Assembly (NCBI GenBank): GCA_039954875.1
Contig: CP157202.1
Location: 186,001-250,000, forward strand
Origin: G039954875 sp039954875
GTDB lineage: Bacteria > Bacteroidota > Bacteroidia > Flavobacteriales > Blattabacteriaceae
Reading direction: 5' to 3'
DNA length: 64,000 bases
The notes under the pieces are model-generated. The model was not told where the DNA came from. It saw nothing but the letters and a program-made list of their open reading frames with translations, and ran no database searches. How positions within the stretch are numbered: the stretch's first letter is position 1; each line of letters begins with the position of its first letter. Positions 46,365-56,603 of this stretch are shown here, piece after piece. The translations under genes and the position numbers were made by a program.

Positions 46365-47044
46365 TATTTAAACTTTATTTGGAAGATTATCGGTTGGCTG
46401 TTTTTGTTTACCCAAGAATTGCTCTAGATCCGAATAAAATATTTTCTAATTATCAGCCCAATAAATATCAATATACGCTAAAAGGATCTGATACCCATCA
46501 AGTCATTCCTTTTGATGAAGTTAAAAATAATAAGGAGTATTACATCGTAATAGATGATGGAGGAGACTATAAAATCAGCACTAAAAACCTCAAGGTGTGG
46601 ATAAGGAATATTAAAAAAGACTTCATATACAGCAGTGTCAAAGGTACTCAAGTTATGTCAAGGATAAAACCCTCACAATGGGTGGATATGCGTAAAGAAA
46701 TATTTCATCTATATGATGCTAGGGATTACAAATTTTATAGATCATATGCTTCTACAGCAGCTCTGAATGACGATGAACTTCATCATGATTTTAACCCTGT
46801 TGCTCTAGGTCAGATCCTTGACTATTACGTTAAAGTTCAAGAGGATCGTTGTGAATCAGAAATAATAGGGTTTTCTCTCAAGATAGATCGGTATTCACCT
46901 CAGCAGCTGCGTGATGTGGTGATGGATAAGAGCGATAAGATTATCGATTTATATACTACAACAGGCTTGATCTCTTCTAAGAACATTGATTATGAGTTTT
47001 ATAATTACCATAATGCCTCAGGTACACCGATAAAAAATGTATAA
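46361..47044 (+). CDS. Unidentified open frame, 227 residues, probably part of a broken exported protein
   Basis: I do not recognise this protein. It stays open for 684 bases inside ruined DNA, starts at GTG, and is rich in Tyr, Lys, Asp and Ile (for example KEYYIVIDDGGDYKISTKN and KVWIRNIKKDF). No membrane segment or known catalytic motif is visible. The codons just upstream, in another frame, encode a signal-peptide-like segment, so the original product may have been secreted. The frame ends abruptly at 47044 and the DNA beyond is degraded. A toxin, effector or surface protein is possible but unsupported. Confidence 0.45.
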   Translation: MIFKLYLEDYRLAVFVYPRIALDPNKIFSNYQPNKYQYTLKGSDTHQVIPFDEVKNNKEYYIVIDDGGDYKISTKNLKVWIRNIKKDFIYSSVKGTQVMSRIKPSQWVDMRKEIFHLYDARDYKFYRSYASTAALNDDELHHDFNPVALGQILDYYVKVQEDRCESEIIGFSLKIDRYSPQQLRDVVMDKSDKIIDLYTTTGLISSKNIDYEFYNYHNASGTPIKNV

Positions 47045-48540
47045 TCTTATGGTATTCCATCAACTCCTAGTAAAATTATATCTACTCGTTGGTAGCAGCA
47101 GATTTTTCTACTCTCCCCCATGCAAGAACGGGAGAATAACCTTCAAGCTTATTGTGAAAGAGACTCAGGCGAATCTTTGGATTGTGGTAAAGATAATAAT
47201 GTACTGGACTTTAAAAATACTGCAGAGCCCCACCCCACCCCCACCCAACCACCCCCCTATTGTTTATGAATAATTTAAAGACACCAGTGAGCTAATTATC
47301 AAGTTTATTGTGGGTGGTATTACTGCGTTTAGTGGTGCCTATATCATTAATACAGGGATTTTATTTACCGATATTTACCCTGCTTTTATTGCTGGAGAAC
47401 TTCCTTGGATCCAACCTTATGGCGTTATCGATCCCTTGCCCAATTGTATAAAATTTTATTAATCTCATTGCTGCTATTGCTCCATAAGATTTATAAGGTT
47501 TTTTAGACTATATAGAAGATTTTATAAATAATATTTCAGTTCAGCATGAGGTGTTGTCTCCAGATTAGCTTGGTCAGTTTAATGAATTTATAATTATTTT
47601 TAGTGATGACGATGATGTGGAAATGGGGGTTGGTGTTCTTAGTATTGAGAAGCTCTATAGGCTAGTTAAACACGTGTCATAATGAGTGTTATACTAGTCC
47701 TAGTCGGTCAAGTAGGAGGTGTACAAACTATGATAAACTTGTATTAACACTTCACTCAAATTATGCAAATCAATCAAAGTGCTATTGAGATGTGTACGTT
47801 CCTTAAAAAAACCTAAGATCGGCTGATGAATCTAATGATCCCCATGTGGGCCCGAAACGCCTGTAGTGGACGAGTATATCACCAAAGAATATAATTTTAG
47901 ATCAACAAAAGAGTCTGTGTAGAATCCACTTTACTCGATAAGCAAGATCAATGGGAAATATAAAAAGAAGTCTTTCGTGCGGTCCTAGACAAGTTCTCAA
48001 AAGCAAGGGTATTGGTCGAAGATAGATTGAATATACTCAACCCCCCAACCCTTAAGTCTAGAACAACTGAGCCGAGCAAAAAGCGATGAATATTTGCTCA
48101 AAACTCTTAGATCTATAGAAAAAAATTCTTAGAACTTTCAAAGAAAATATTAATTTATTAAGATCTATTGGTTTGGATAAACAACACATTATAACCTCCA
48201 TAAAGGAAAATATTTAATCCCGGTCAGATATCCCATTCGGAGGCTTTTACACAAAAGATTTGGAAATTTATAAAGACCCTTACTACATTATTACTGCGAT
48301 TTCAGCCTTCTGTAAAAACATCTGTATTTCATCTATTTAATAATAAATTGCTTGATCTGAAAAAAGATCGTCAGACGTTCTATTATTACAGACCAATGAA
48401 GTAAAAAAATACTAACTCTGCGAGATCTTTTGAAAAAATTGGATAAAATCTATGATCAAGTGACGTTTTGGAAGGTAAAAGCTCAGGAGAGACAAGGATC
48501 ACATATTGTACAAGACCTATAATTAAAAAAAATTGATATA
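47045..48540 (+). pseudogene. Degraded accessory coding region of unknown family
   Basis: Plus-strand pieces keep protein-like composition with many stops and frameshifts. One is a proline-rich run (PTPPPPNHPPIVYE, 47225-47270). Another is a long piece reading DTSELIIKFIVGGITAFSGA and IAGELPWIQPYGVIDPLPN (47280-47450). Others are DDVEMGVGVLSIEKLYRLVK (about 47610-47670) and a lysine-rich stretch near 47960-48060. It may be the remainder of the same large protein as the 46361 frame, or a second gene. No family is recognised. Confidence 0.45.
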
Positions 48541-48910
48541 GAACAATACACATTATTTTATAATTCCACCTTATGAGAATTATTTATTCAGCGGACATAG
48601 AATAGGAGTCTTCAAGGTGTGAGGCATTTAATACAGGGAGAAGGTGATTGTTACCTTGTGAAGGAGAGATGAGATTTGAAGCTGGTTAGAAGTTGCTAAG
48701 TTTATGGACTATGAAAAAAAATTGTAAATTGTAATAGGTGAATCTTACCGATTCACCTGATTTACTATAGAAAATGAACGTACTCTGAAAAAATATGAGA
48801 AGGAAATAGTGGGAGAAATTTTGATAAAAGACGAAAAGATTATTGTTTGGTGTTTTTGAAAACCCTCACGGGGATCAGAGTAGAGGCTTTTCAAATTACG
48901 CGATAAACTT
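48541..48910. other. Intergenic stretch, no gene seen
   Basis: About 370 bases of short broken frames before the pdhA promoter. I found no family match, RNA gene or terminator. Confidence 0.4.
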
Positions 48911-48918
48911 TAAATTTG
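48911..48918 (+). promoter_or_regulatory. Bacteroidota -7 promoter core (TAAATTTG) for pdhA-pdhC
   Basis: TAnnTTTG match 39 bases before the pdhA ATG (48958), with TTTC 19 bases upstream in the -33 position. Confidence 0.48.
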
Positions 48919-48957
48919 CTTACCAATTTGAGATGATACTACATCTAATTGAGAAGT

Positions 48958-49956
48958 ATGAAGAAGATCACTACGGACACTTATCTGCAATGGTTTAAAG
49001 ATATGTCTTTTTGGAGACGATTTGAAGACAAATGTCGCTCCTTATATTTGAAACAAAAAATCCGAGGTTTTTTACACCTATATAACGGACAAGAAGCGCT
49101 CCCTGCAGGACTCATCCATGCGATGGATATGACCAAAGATAAGATGATCACAGCCTATCGTTGCCATATCCTTCCCATCGCTATGGGTGTGGATCCAAAA
49201 AGGGTGATGGCCGAGCTCTGTGGGAAGGTCACAGGTACTTCTCGAGGTATGGGTGGATCCATGCATATCTTCAGCAAGGAGCATCGTTTTTATGGAGGGC
49301 ATGGTATCGTGGGGGGACAAATTCCTATAGGTGCTGGGATTGCCTTTGCAGATCAATACTTCAATCGACATGCTGTCACGTTGACCCTTATGGGAGATGG
49401 TGCCGTGCGTCAGGGAGCTTTGCATGAAACCTTTAATATGGCCATGATGTGGAGGCTTCCGGTGGTATTTATTTGTGAAAATAACCGATATGCGATGGGA
49501 ACTTCTGTCAAGCGAAGTACCAATTTGGAAGATATTTACAAAATCGGGTTAGGTTTTGATATGCCTTCTGCACCAGTAGATGGTATGGATCCCGTAAAAG
49601 TAGCTGAGGCCGCTTACGAAGCCATCGAAAGAGCTCGTAGAGGTGAGGGGCCAACTTTTTTAGATATCCGTACTTATCGATATAAAGGGCATTCAATTTC
49701 TGATGCAGGGATGTATCGTACCAAAGAAGAAATAGAGCAATACAAAGAGCAAGATCCGATCCTCAAATTGAAAAACCTTATTTTACAAAATAATTGGTCT
49801 AGTACCGAGCAATTGACGATTATTGAGGAAGAGGCTAAAGAGAAGCCCGAGGAATGCGCTCAATTTGCCGAAGCATCCGATTGCCCTCCTGTAGAACAAA
49901 TGTATGAATTGGTATACCAACAAGCAGATTATCCTTTTGTGGATAAAAAGTCATGA
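48958..49956 (+). CDS. pdhA: Pyruvate dehydrogenase E1 component, alpha subunit
   Basis: Thiamine-diphosphate subunit of the pyruvate dehydrogenase complex, which turns pyruvate into acetyl-CoA. From ATG 48958 it has 332 residues. Visible motifs are FLHLYNGQEALPAGLIHAMD, GTSRGMGGSMHIFSKEHRFY, the TPP/Mg fold MGDGAVRQGALHETFNMA closing at CENNRYAMGT, and the phosphorylation-loop-like YRYKGHSISDAGMYRT. The E2 gene follows after 39 bases. The E1 beta gene is not in this window, as in many Bacteroidota where it lies elsewhere. Confidence 0.94.
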   Translation: MKKITTDTYLQWFKDMSFWRRFEDKCRSLYLKQKIRGFLHLYNGQEALPAGLIHAMDMTKDKMITAYRCHILPIAMGVDPKRVMAELCGKVTGTSRGMGGSMHIFSKEHRFYGGHGIVGGQIPIGAGIAFADQYFNRHAVTLTLMGDGAVRQGALHETFNMAMMWRLPVVFICENNRYAMGTSVKRSTNLEDIYKIGLGFDMPSAPVDGMDPVKVAEAAYEAIERARRGEGPTFLDIRTYRYKGHSISDAGMYRTKEEIEQYKEQDPILKLKNLILQNNWSSTEQLTIIEEEAKEKPEECAQFAEASDCPPVEQMYELVYQQADYPFVDKKS

Positions 49957-49995
49957 GAATCCAATCATTTTAATTATAGCAAATAGAAAAGACAT

Positions 49996-51270
49996 ATGGC
50001 AGAAGTAATATCTATGCCCCGCTTGAGTGATACTATGGAAGAGGGTACCGTGGTCAAATGGAACAAAAAGGTCGGAGACCAGGTTTCAGAGGGAGATATA
50101 TTGGCTGAGATTGAAACCGATAAGGCTATCCAAGAATTTGAGATCGATATCAGTGGTACGTTACTCTATATTGGAGTAGGTGAAAAGCAAGCTGCTAAAG
50201 TAGATGACTTATTAGCTATTATTGGACAAGCTGGAGAAGATATCAGTGTATTGATTCATAAAGGATCTCAAGTGAAAGTCTCTCCTGGAGTTATACATTC
50301 GGCAATCGGTTCACTTGATATTCCTCAACAATATATACCATATAATCCTGAGGATCAAGCCCAAAATACCATTTCACAGATGAATAAAAATAAAAGGATT
50401 TTCGTCTCACCTTTGGCTAGGAAGATGGCTGTTGAAAGAAATATAGTCCTAAGTGAAATTAGTGGCAGTGGTGAGCATGGTCGTATCGTCAAGCGTGATG
50501 TAGAACAATATGAGTTTATACCAGCACAACATAAGGCCGTAGGGCAGGGAGTAGTTCCTAGTATTGTACCACCTTTGACTCCTTCGTTGGTGCAACGTGA
50601 AGCGCCCCATTCCTCTATGCGTAAAATTATTACCAAACGTTTGATCGAATCCAAATTTACCGCTCCTCATTATTATCTGATTATGGAGATCGATATGGAG
50701 CAAGCAATTCAATCCAGACAGGCGATTAATGAAAAACTTTCCGATGCAAAGGTCTCTTTCAACGACTTGGTGGTCAAAGCAGCCGCTCTTGCTTTGCGAG
50801 AACATCCACCAGTGAATGCCTCATGGACGGAAGCAAAAATTATTTATCATTCGGACATCAATATTGGTGTAGCCGTGGCGGTGGAAGACGGTTTGCTCGT
50901 ACCAGTCATTCAACAAACAGATCAAAAGTCTTTGAGTCAAATATCTACAGAGATCAAAGATAAGGCCGGCCGTGCTAGAGCACGAAAGATACAGCCTCAG
51001 GAGATGGAGGATAGCACTTTCACTATTTCCAATCTCGGAATGTTTGGGATTGAATTCTTCACCTCGATCATCAATCAGCCTAATTCCTGTATCCTCTCAG
51101 TAGGGGCTATTGTAGAAAAGTCTGTTGTTAAGGACAGGAATATCGTCATAGGTCATACGATGAAGGTTACCTTAGCGTGCGACCATCGCATAGTAGATGG
51201 TGCCAGAGGAAGTGCTTTTCTACAAACTTTCAAACAACTCTTGGAAAACCCCGTGCTCATGTTGGCTTAG
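49996..51270 (+). CDS. pdhC: Dihydrolipoamide acetyltransferase, E2 of pyruvate dehydrogenase
   Basis: Core of the complex, 424 residues: one lipoyl domain (about 1-80, lipoyl lysine in EIETDKAIQEFE), a linker, the E1/E3-binding domain (about 132-170, with FVSPLARKMAVERNI), a second linker, and the catalytic domain (about 210-424) with the active-site HRIVDGARGSAFLQ. A single lipoyl domain is at the low end for E2s, many of which have two or three. It is co-directional with pdhA at a gap of 39 bases. Confidence 0.93.
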   Translation: MAEVISMPRLSDTMEEGTVVKWNKKVGDQVSEGDILAEIETDKAIQEFEIDISGTLLYIGVGEKQAAKVDDLLAIIGQAGEDISVLIHKGSQVKVSPGVIHSAIGSLDIPQQYIPYNPEDQAQNTISQMNKNKRIFVSPLARKMAVERNIVLSEISGSGEHGRIVKRDVEQYEFIPAQHKAVGQGVVPSIVPPLTPSLVQREAPHSSMRKIITKRLIESKFTAPHYYLIMEIDMEQAIQSRQAINEKLSDAKVSFNDLVVKAAALALREHPPVNASWTEAKIIYHSDINIGVAVAVEDGLLVPVIQQTDQKSLSQISTEIKDKAGRARARKIQPQEMEDSTFTISNLGMFGIEFFTSIINQPNSCILSVGAIVEKSVVKDRNIVIGHTMKVTLACDHRIVDGARGSAFLQTFKQLLENPVLMLA

Positions 51271-51309
51271 ATTTTCTACAGGGGAAAGTTACTCCCAGCA
51301 TGCAGATTA

Positions 51310-52077
51310 TCATTTCTTTTTATAATTTCTAAAAATCAACGAGATCAAGATCGGGAAAAGGAAAATACCAATGGTCACTAAAGAAAATAAAGTTTTAGCA
51401 GTATGACTACTCATAAAACGAGTCAGTGCTGTATCTGGGAAAAATCTCTCATAAAGTGAGAAGAGGAGTTTTAAACCTAATAGGAGGATGACCAAAAAAG
51501 TCAAGGTTTGTAGAAAAGGATATTTCTCAATCAACTTCACAAAGCCTTGAGCGATGAACCTCATCGCTAGGATTCCTATAAAAACGCCTAAGCAGATCAG
51601 TAAGAGATTGTCTGAAAAAGCCACTGCAGCGAAGACATTGTCAATAGAAAAGGCAAGATCCATCAACTCGATAGAAATTACCGTGGCCCAAAAAGGATCA
51701 AATAGTCCCAAAGTATTCTTGTAGAACCAACCCTCTTTTTTACTAGCAGTATAACAATTTTCAATACTACTACCGGGTAAAAAATGTTTACCGCTCAGAT
51801 AGAGTAGGTAAAGTCCGCTTAAAGGTTTCAGCCACCAAATTTTTATCAGTAGGGTAGCAAATACTAAACAAACCCCTCTGAAAAAGTACGTCCCTAAGAT
51901 CCCGTATTGCAAGGCCTTTTGACGATCTTCTTTTTTCATATCCATTACCATAGTAGCTAAGACAACAGCATTGTCTATAGAGAGGATGCTCTCCATGAGG
52001 ATCAGGTTACCAACGATAGCCATAGAAGCTACCGGATGGCGTATGATATCTTGATAGGCATTGAGAAATTCGTTCAT
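51310..52077 (-). CDS. TerC/Alx-family membrane protein, probable metal exporter
   Basis: Membrane protein of 255 residues and about seven helices. The two family motifs are SILSIDNAVVLATMVMDM and LMDLAFSIDNVFAAVAFSDN, each with the acidic SIDN pair inside the membrane that is thought to bind metal. Relatives (YceF/MeeF, Alx) export Mn2+ or protect from metal loading of exported proteins. It lies 11 bases downstream of the MsbA-type exporter gene and shares its transcript. The metal is inferred from relatives. Confidence 0.82.
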   Translation of the reverse strand: MNEFLNAYQDIIRHPVASMAIVGNLILMESILSIDNAVVLATMVMDMKKEDRQKALQYGILGTYFFRGVCLVFATLLIKIWWLKPLSGLYLLYLSGKHFLPGSSIENCYTASKKEGWFYKNTLGLFDPFWATVISIELMDLAFSIDNVFAAVAFSDNLLLICLGVFIGILAMRFIAQGFVKLIEKYPFLQTLTFLVILLLGLKLLFSLYERFFPDTALTRFMSSHTAKTLFSLVTIGIFLFPILISLIFRNYKKK

Positions 52078-52088
52078 TACCTTGATGG

Positions 52089-53924
52089 TTATAAACTTTG
52101 TAAAGAGATCAGATGACTGTAAGCACCCCCCTGAGCGATAAGAGCCTCATGATTGCCCTGTTCGACGATTCGTCCTTTGTCCAACACGATGATATGGTCT
52201 GCGCTTTGGACTGTTGAAAGTCGGTGAGCTATGATGAGCGAAGTACGGTCTTTCATCATGTGGTCGAGGGCTTCTTGTACAGCCCTTTCTGATTCGGTAT
52301 CTAATGAAGAGGTGGCCTCATCGAGGATCATGATCGGTGGATTTTTCAATACAGCCCGAGCAATGCTTAGCCGTTGTTTTTGTCCTCCAGAAAGTCTATT
52401 GCCACCATCGCCGATGCAAGTATGATATCCTTCTGGAAGTGCTTTTATAAAGTCATCTGCGTTAGCCACCTCGGCCGCTTGAATTACCGCTTCCATAGGG
52501 GTGTTTTCAGCCCCCAGAGTTATGTTATTGAAAACCGAATCGTTGAAGAGTATAGAATCTTGGGTGACCATACCAAAAAGGCTTCGATAATCTTTGATTT
52601 TGAGATCTTTGACATTGACCCCATCGATAGTAATCGCTCCTGAAGTTACATCATAAAAACGTGCTAATAAGCTGGTAATAGTTGACTTACCACTTCCAGA
52701 ACGTCCAACCAATGCGACGGTTTTTCCGCTCCGTAGACTGAGAAGATTGAGATTTTGGATTAGCGGTACATCGTCATACCTAAAGGAAACATTTTGAAAT
52801 ACTATCTCTTTTTTAAACGCTTGTATCGGTTGTGCATTGGGCTTTTCGTACAGAGTACTTGGTGCATCCAAGATTTCGATAATTCGTTTGGCGGCAACCT
52901 TCCCCTTTTGAATGTTCGATATGGAATTGGCTAAGCTTTTGGCTGGATTGATAATTTGAAAGAATAAACCGATAAAAGGTAACAAGATTTCGGGAGCTAT
53001 GTCTTTTTTTTCCAGGATCAGTTTGCCGCCATACCAGACGATCAATATCATCGTGATGGAGCCTAAAAATTCACTAATCGGTGAGGCTAACTCTCTTTTT
53101 CGGTTAACCCGTGAAGTAAACTTTTTCTGACGTCCTGACACGGTTTCAAAACGTTTTTGCATTTGTTTTTCTGCATCGAATATCTTAATAATCTTCATAG
53201 CATTCAAAGTTTCTTCGATGATCGAGAAGAGCCTTCCTAATTCTGTTTGGGTCCCGAGCGCGTCTTTCCTTAGACTTTTTCCGATCAAAGAGATGAAAAT
53301 ACCCATCACTGGGAGGACGATGAAGGCAAAAAGAGTGAGTTGATAACTCATCAACAAAAGTGTAGTCAAATGGAAGAATAACATGATGGGGGCGCTCACA
53401 ATTTCGGCTAAAGGAGTGATGATTGTATTTTCTACTTCATTAACATCATTGGATATCCTCGACATTATATCTCCCTTTCTCTTATTGGAAAAGAATGATA
53501 CGGGCAACGACAAGATCTTTCGGTAAAAATCATTTCGGATGTCACGAGCTATAGAGGTGCGTATACCAACTATATAATATTCGGCCATGTATCGAAAGAC
53601 ATTTCGGGTCAAAAAGAGCAATACGGTGAAAGCGCAAAATATAGCCAGTGTATTCACTTTGCCGCTACTTTTGGACAAGTCGATGATATAACGGTAAAGA
53701 CCAATTCTCATCGATTCAAAAGTACCGTTGAGTATATCGGGATAAGAAGATCCATCTTGAATTATCTTTTTAATAGGTACTTCCAACAATATGCTTAGTA
53801 CTGGCGTAATCGATACGACAGAAACTACCGAGAGTAAGGAATAAAAAATGTTGAATGAGATGTTGAGGAAGTAAAGGGATTTGTAAGGTTTCGAATAGGC
53901 TAGTATCCTTTGAAATGCGTTCAT
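52089..53924 (-). CDS. MsbA-type lipid/multidrug ABC exporter (fused TMD-NBD)
   Basis: Half-transporter of 611 residues: six transmembrane helices (about 1-320) followed by an ATPase domain with Walker A VALVGRSGSGKSTIT, Q-loop GMVTQDSILF, signature LSGGQKQRLSIARAVL, Walker B IMILDEATSSLD and the H-loop IAHRLSTVQ. It resembles MsbA, which flips the lipid A core, and it is the only intact ABC exporter of that shape in this window; lptD and ostA-like genes nearby support a lipid A role. Multidrug export is the alternative. No peptidase domain is present. Confidence 0.87.
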   Translation of the reverse strand: MNAFQRILAYSKPYKSLYFLNISFNIFYSLLSVVSVVSITPVLSILLEVPIKKIIQDGSSYPDILNGTFESMRIGLYRYIIDLSKSSGKVNTLAIFCAFTVLLFLTRNVFRYMAEYYIVGIRTSIARDIRNDFYRKILSLPVSFFSNKRKGDIMSRISNDVNEVENTIITPLAEIVSAPIMLFFHLTTLLLMSYQLTLFAFIVLPVMGIFISLIGKSLRKDALGTQTELGRLFSIIEETLNAMKIIKIFDAEKQMQKRFETVSGRQKKFTSRVNRKRELASPISEFLGSITMILIVWYGGKLILEKKDIAPEILLPFIGLFFQIINPAKSLANSISNIQKGKVAAKRIIEILDAPSTLYEKPNAQPIQAFKKEIVFQNVSFRYDDVPLIQNLNLLSLRSGKTVALVGRSGSGKSTITSLLARFYDVTSGAITIDGVNVKDLKIKDYRSLFGMVTQDSILFNDSVFNNITLGAENTPMEAVIQAAEVANADDFIKALPEGYHTCIGDGGNRLSGGQKQRLSIARAVLKNPPIMILDEATSSLDTESERAVQEALDHMMKDRTSLIIAHRLSTVQSADHIIVLDKGRIVEQGNHEALIAQGGAYSHLISLQSL

Positions 53925-53946
53925 TCAATTTTTTCGATCATTTTTG

Positions 53947-53954
53947 CAAAAGTA
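53947..53954 (-). promoter_or_regulatory. Bacteroidota -7 promoter core (TACTTTTG) for msbA-type/TerC operon
   Basis: Minus-strand TAnnTTTG match 23 bases before the start of the ABC exporter gene, in the divergent gap to apt. Confidence 0.5.
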
Positions 53955-54013
53955 AATATAATTTATATTGATTTTTGTCCAGCCACAACTAGCTTTAAAC
54001 CAACATCAGACTT

Positions 54014-54538
54014 ATGTTTGAAGAAGATATGAAGAAGTTTATTTTAGATGTGCCTGATTTTCCTAGGGCAGGGGTGGTGTTCAAAGACATCAGCCCTTTA
54101 TTGGCCCGTGCAGCTCTGTGCCGTAGGATTATCAATGTATTTTGCACCCAGGCCAAAGGTAAGGTAGATGCCGTTTGTGGTATAGGTAATCGCGGTTTTC
54201 TGTTCGGGCCAGGTATAGCTCAAGGTTTAGATGTGCCTTTTGTTATGGTCAGAAAGTATGGTAAGCTCCCTGGTAAAACGATTACCCAATCTTATCAACT
54301 AGAGTATGATGAAGCTACAGTAGAGATTGTTGAAAATTCTATCCAAAAAGGTTGGCGTATGCTCATCCATGACGATGTGCTCGCCACAGGTGGTACAGCA
54401 GAAGCTACAGCGCAATTGTTGACCAGACTGCAGGTTGTACCTACACAATTCAGCTTTTTGATCGAATTGAAGTTTTTGAAAGGCTGTGAAAAGCTCTTGG
54501 CTTATAGTCGGGATATCATTTCATTGACTACTTATTGA
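54014..54538 (+). CDS. apt: Adenine phosphoribosyltransferase
   Basis: Salvages adenine to AMP with PRPP. The 174 residues show LDVPDFPRAGVVFKDISPLL (family N-terminus, substrate hood), GIGNRGFLFGPGIAQGLDVP, the KLPG loop and the PRPP-binding IHDDVLATGGTAEATAQLL. ATG 54014 is used; ATG 54029 (MKKFILDVPDF) would fit the family equally well. It stands alone between divergent msbA-type and co-directional htpG. Confidence 0.94.
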   Translation: MFEEDMKKFILDVPDFPRAGVVFKDISPLLARAALCRRIINVFCTQAKGKVDAVCGIGNRGFLFGPGIAQGLDVPFVMVRKYGKLPGKTITQSYQLEYDEATVEIVENSIQKGWRMLIHDDVLATGGTAEATAQLLTRLQVVPTQFSFLIELKFLKGCEKLLAYSRDIISLTTY

Positions 54539-54646
54539 TAATAACAAAACCCCATTTTTTTACTGCTAAAATGTCATGGATTAAAAACTTTGGTACATAC
54601 TTTGATTTGAAGCCAATCAACCCATTGAAAATAAATTTATAGGACC

Positions 54647-56527
54647 ATGGCAAATAACAAGATCAATGTCACAGTGGATAATATTTTTCCAATCATCAAA
54701 AAATTCCTTTATTCCGATCATGAGATTTTTTTACGCGAGCTCGTCTCGAATGCTACCGACGCTAGTTTGAAGCTAAAAACTCTGGTACAACTCGGCGAAC
54801 TCAAGCAAGAGGTAGATGAATTGAAGATTGAGATCAAAATTGATAAGAAAAAGAATATTCTTTATGTTATCGACCAAGGGATTGGTATGACCAAGGAAGA
54901 AGTTGAAAAATATATCAGTCAGATCGCCTTTTCAGGCGCTGAAGAATTTGTCGAAAAATATAAAGATAAAAGTGATCAATCTCAAGCGATCATCGGCCAT
55001 TTTGGGTTAGGGTTTTATTCAGCTTTTATGGTAGCAGATAAGGTAGAGATTCTCACTAAATCTTATCAGGAGGATGCCCCGGCTACGCATTGGACTTGTG
55101 ACGGTTCTCCAGAGTTTACCCTCGAGGTGGCCGACAAAAAAAACCGTGGTACTGAAATCATTTTGCATATCAATAAGGAAAATAAAGAATTTATCGAAGA
55201 ACGCCGTATCCATGGGTTGCTTACTAAATATTGCAAATTCATGCCTATTGCTATTAAATTCGGCGAGCGTGAAGAGACCCGAAAGATAGAAGATGACAAA
55301 GAGGAAAAGATTAAAGTCGATGACATTGTCAACAATCCTACACCTGCTTGGACCAAAAAGCCGTCAGAACTCAAGGATGAAGACTATCTGAAATTTTACC
55401 GTGAACTCTACCCTACGCAGTTTGAAGACCCCTTGTTTTGGATCCACCTCAATATCGACCATCCCTTCCACCTTACAGGTATATTGTATTTCCCTAGGCT
55501 CAAAAATCAGATCGAGATACAGAAAGATAAAATCCAGCTCTATCAAAAACAAGTCTATGTCACTGATAATCTTGAGGGTATCGTGCCAGAGTTTCTTATA
55601 TCGCTTCGTGGGGTGATAGATTCGCCCGATATTCCTTTGAATGTATCCCGCTCTTATCTGCAAGCTGATGCAGCGGTGAAAAAAGTCTCAAGTTATATCA
55701 TCCGTAAGGTTGGTGATAAACTCGAAAGTCTTTTTAAAAATAATCGGGAAGATTTTGAGAAAAAATGGGAAGACATGAAGATCATTATCGAGTACGGTAT
55801 GCTTAGCGATGAAAAATTTTTTAAAAAAACTCAAGGATTCGCTATTTATCCTACGGTAGAAGGGCAATATCTCACCTTTGAAGACTTAACCGAAAGAATC
55901 AAGGGAAATCAAAAGGATAAAGACGGTAAGCTGATCTACCTTTACACCCCTGACAAAAATATCCAGCATAGTTATGTTCAGACTGCCAAAGATAAAGGGT
56001 ACACAGTCTTATCCTTAAATAGTCCTCTCACACCACATCTCATCCAGAAACTCGAGATGACTCACAAAGACACCTCTTTTGTGCGTGTAGATGCCGGTTA
56101 CATCGACAAGTTAATCAAAAAGGAAGAAAATACCACATCAAAACTTTCGGAGGAAGAAAAGGAAAATTTGAAAAAGATTATCGAAGAAGAACTAGAGAAT
56201 TCAAAATTCACAGTACAATTAGAAAATCTTGAGAGCACTACGACTCCATTCATGATTACTATACCAGAATTCATGCGTCGCATGAAAGAGATGAGCATCA
56301 CTGATGGCGGGATGTTCAACGTCAGTCAGATGCCAGAGATGTATCACCTGGTAGTAAATACAAATCATGATTTGATGTGTAAAATCCTTAATAGTAAGGA
56401 TGAAGAGCGGAAAAAGCAACTTATACGCGATGCTTTAGATCTGACACTGATTTCGCAAAATCTATTGCATGGCAAAACCTTGACTGAATTTGTATCTAGA
56501 GGTTTTGCAAGATTAGCTTCTGCTTAG
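54647..56527 (+). CDS. htpG: Molecular chaperone HtpG (Hsp90)
   Basis: ATP-dependent chaperone of 626 residues. The GHKL ATP site is visible in FLRELVSNATDASLKLKTLV, VIDQGIGMTKEEVEKYI and GHFGLGFYSAFMVADKVEI; the middle domain starts near 225 with TPAWTKKPSEL; and the C-terminal domain contains a Lys/Glu-rich insert (about 490-510) and ends in PVLHGKTLTEF-like sequence. Length is typical of Bacteroidota HtpG. Highly charged lysine/glutamate stretches suit a protein that stays soluble at high concentration. Confidence 0.95.
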   Translation: MANNKINVTVDNIFPIIKKFLYSDHEIFLRELVSNATDASLKLKTLVQLGELKQEVDELKIEIKIDKKKNILYVIDQGIGMTKEEVEKYISQIAFSGAEEFVEKYKDKSDQSQAIIGHFGLGFYSAFMVADKVEILTKSYQEDAPATHWTCDGSPEFTLEVADKKNRGTEIILHINKENKEFIEERRIHGLLTKYCKFMPIAIKFGEREETRKIEDDKEEKIKVDDIVNNPTPAWTKKPSELKDEDYLKFYRELYPTQFEDPLFWIHLNIDHPFHLTGILYFPRLKNQIEIQKDKIQLYQKQVYVTDNLEGIVPEFLISLRGVIDSPDIPLNVSRSYLQADAAVKKVSSYIIRKVGDKLESLFKNNREDFEKKWEDMKIIIEYGMLSDEKFFKKTQGFAIYPTVEGQYLTFEDLTERIKGNQKDKDGKLIYLYTPDKNIQHSYVQTAKDKGYTVLSLNSPLTPHLIQKLEMTHKDTSFVRVDAGYIDKLIKKEENTTSKLSEEEKENLKKIIEEELENSKFTVQLENLESTTTPFMITIPEFMRRMKEMSITDGGMFNVSQMPEMYHLVVNTNHDLMCKILNSKDEERKKQLIRDALDLTLISQNLLHGKTLTEFVSRGFARLASA

Positions 56528-56556
56528 CTATTTTTCTTATTCTACTTATCATTGAT

Positions 56557-56587
56557 AAAAAAAGACCGTTCAAAAAATGATCTTTTA
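56557..56587. terminator. Possible bidirectional terminator between htpG and yceI
   Basis: AAAAGA (56563 region) and TCTTTT form an A/T-rich dyad around a 15-base loop, in the short convergent gap between htpG and the yceI-like gene. The stem has only about six pairs, so support is weak. Confidence 0.3.
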
Positions 56588-56603
56588 CCATGATGAAAAT
56601 TAT

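Noticed and set aside
47225..47270. Proline/threonine-rich run as a tandem repeat or CRISPR-like element
   Set aside because: It is a short C-rich stretch without regularly spaced repeats or spacers.
52089..53924. MsbA-type exporter as a second peptide exporter for the RiPP locus
   Set aside because: It lacks a C39 peptidase domain, lies on an operon with TerC, and resembles lipid exporters.
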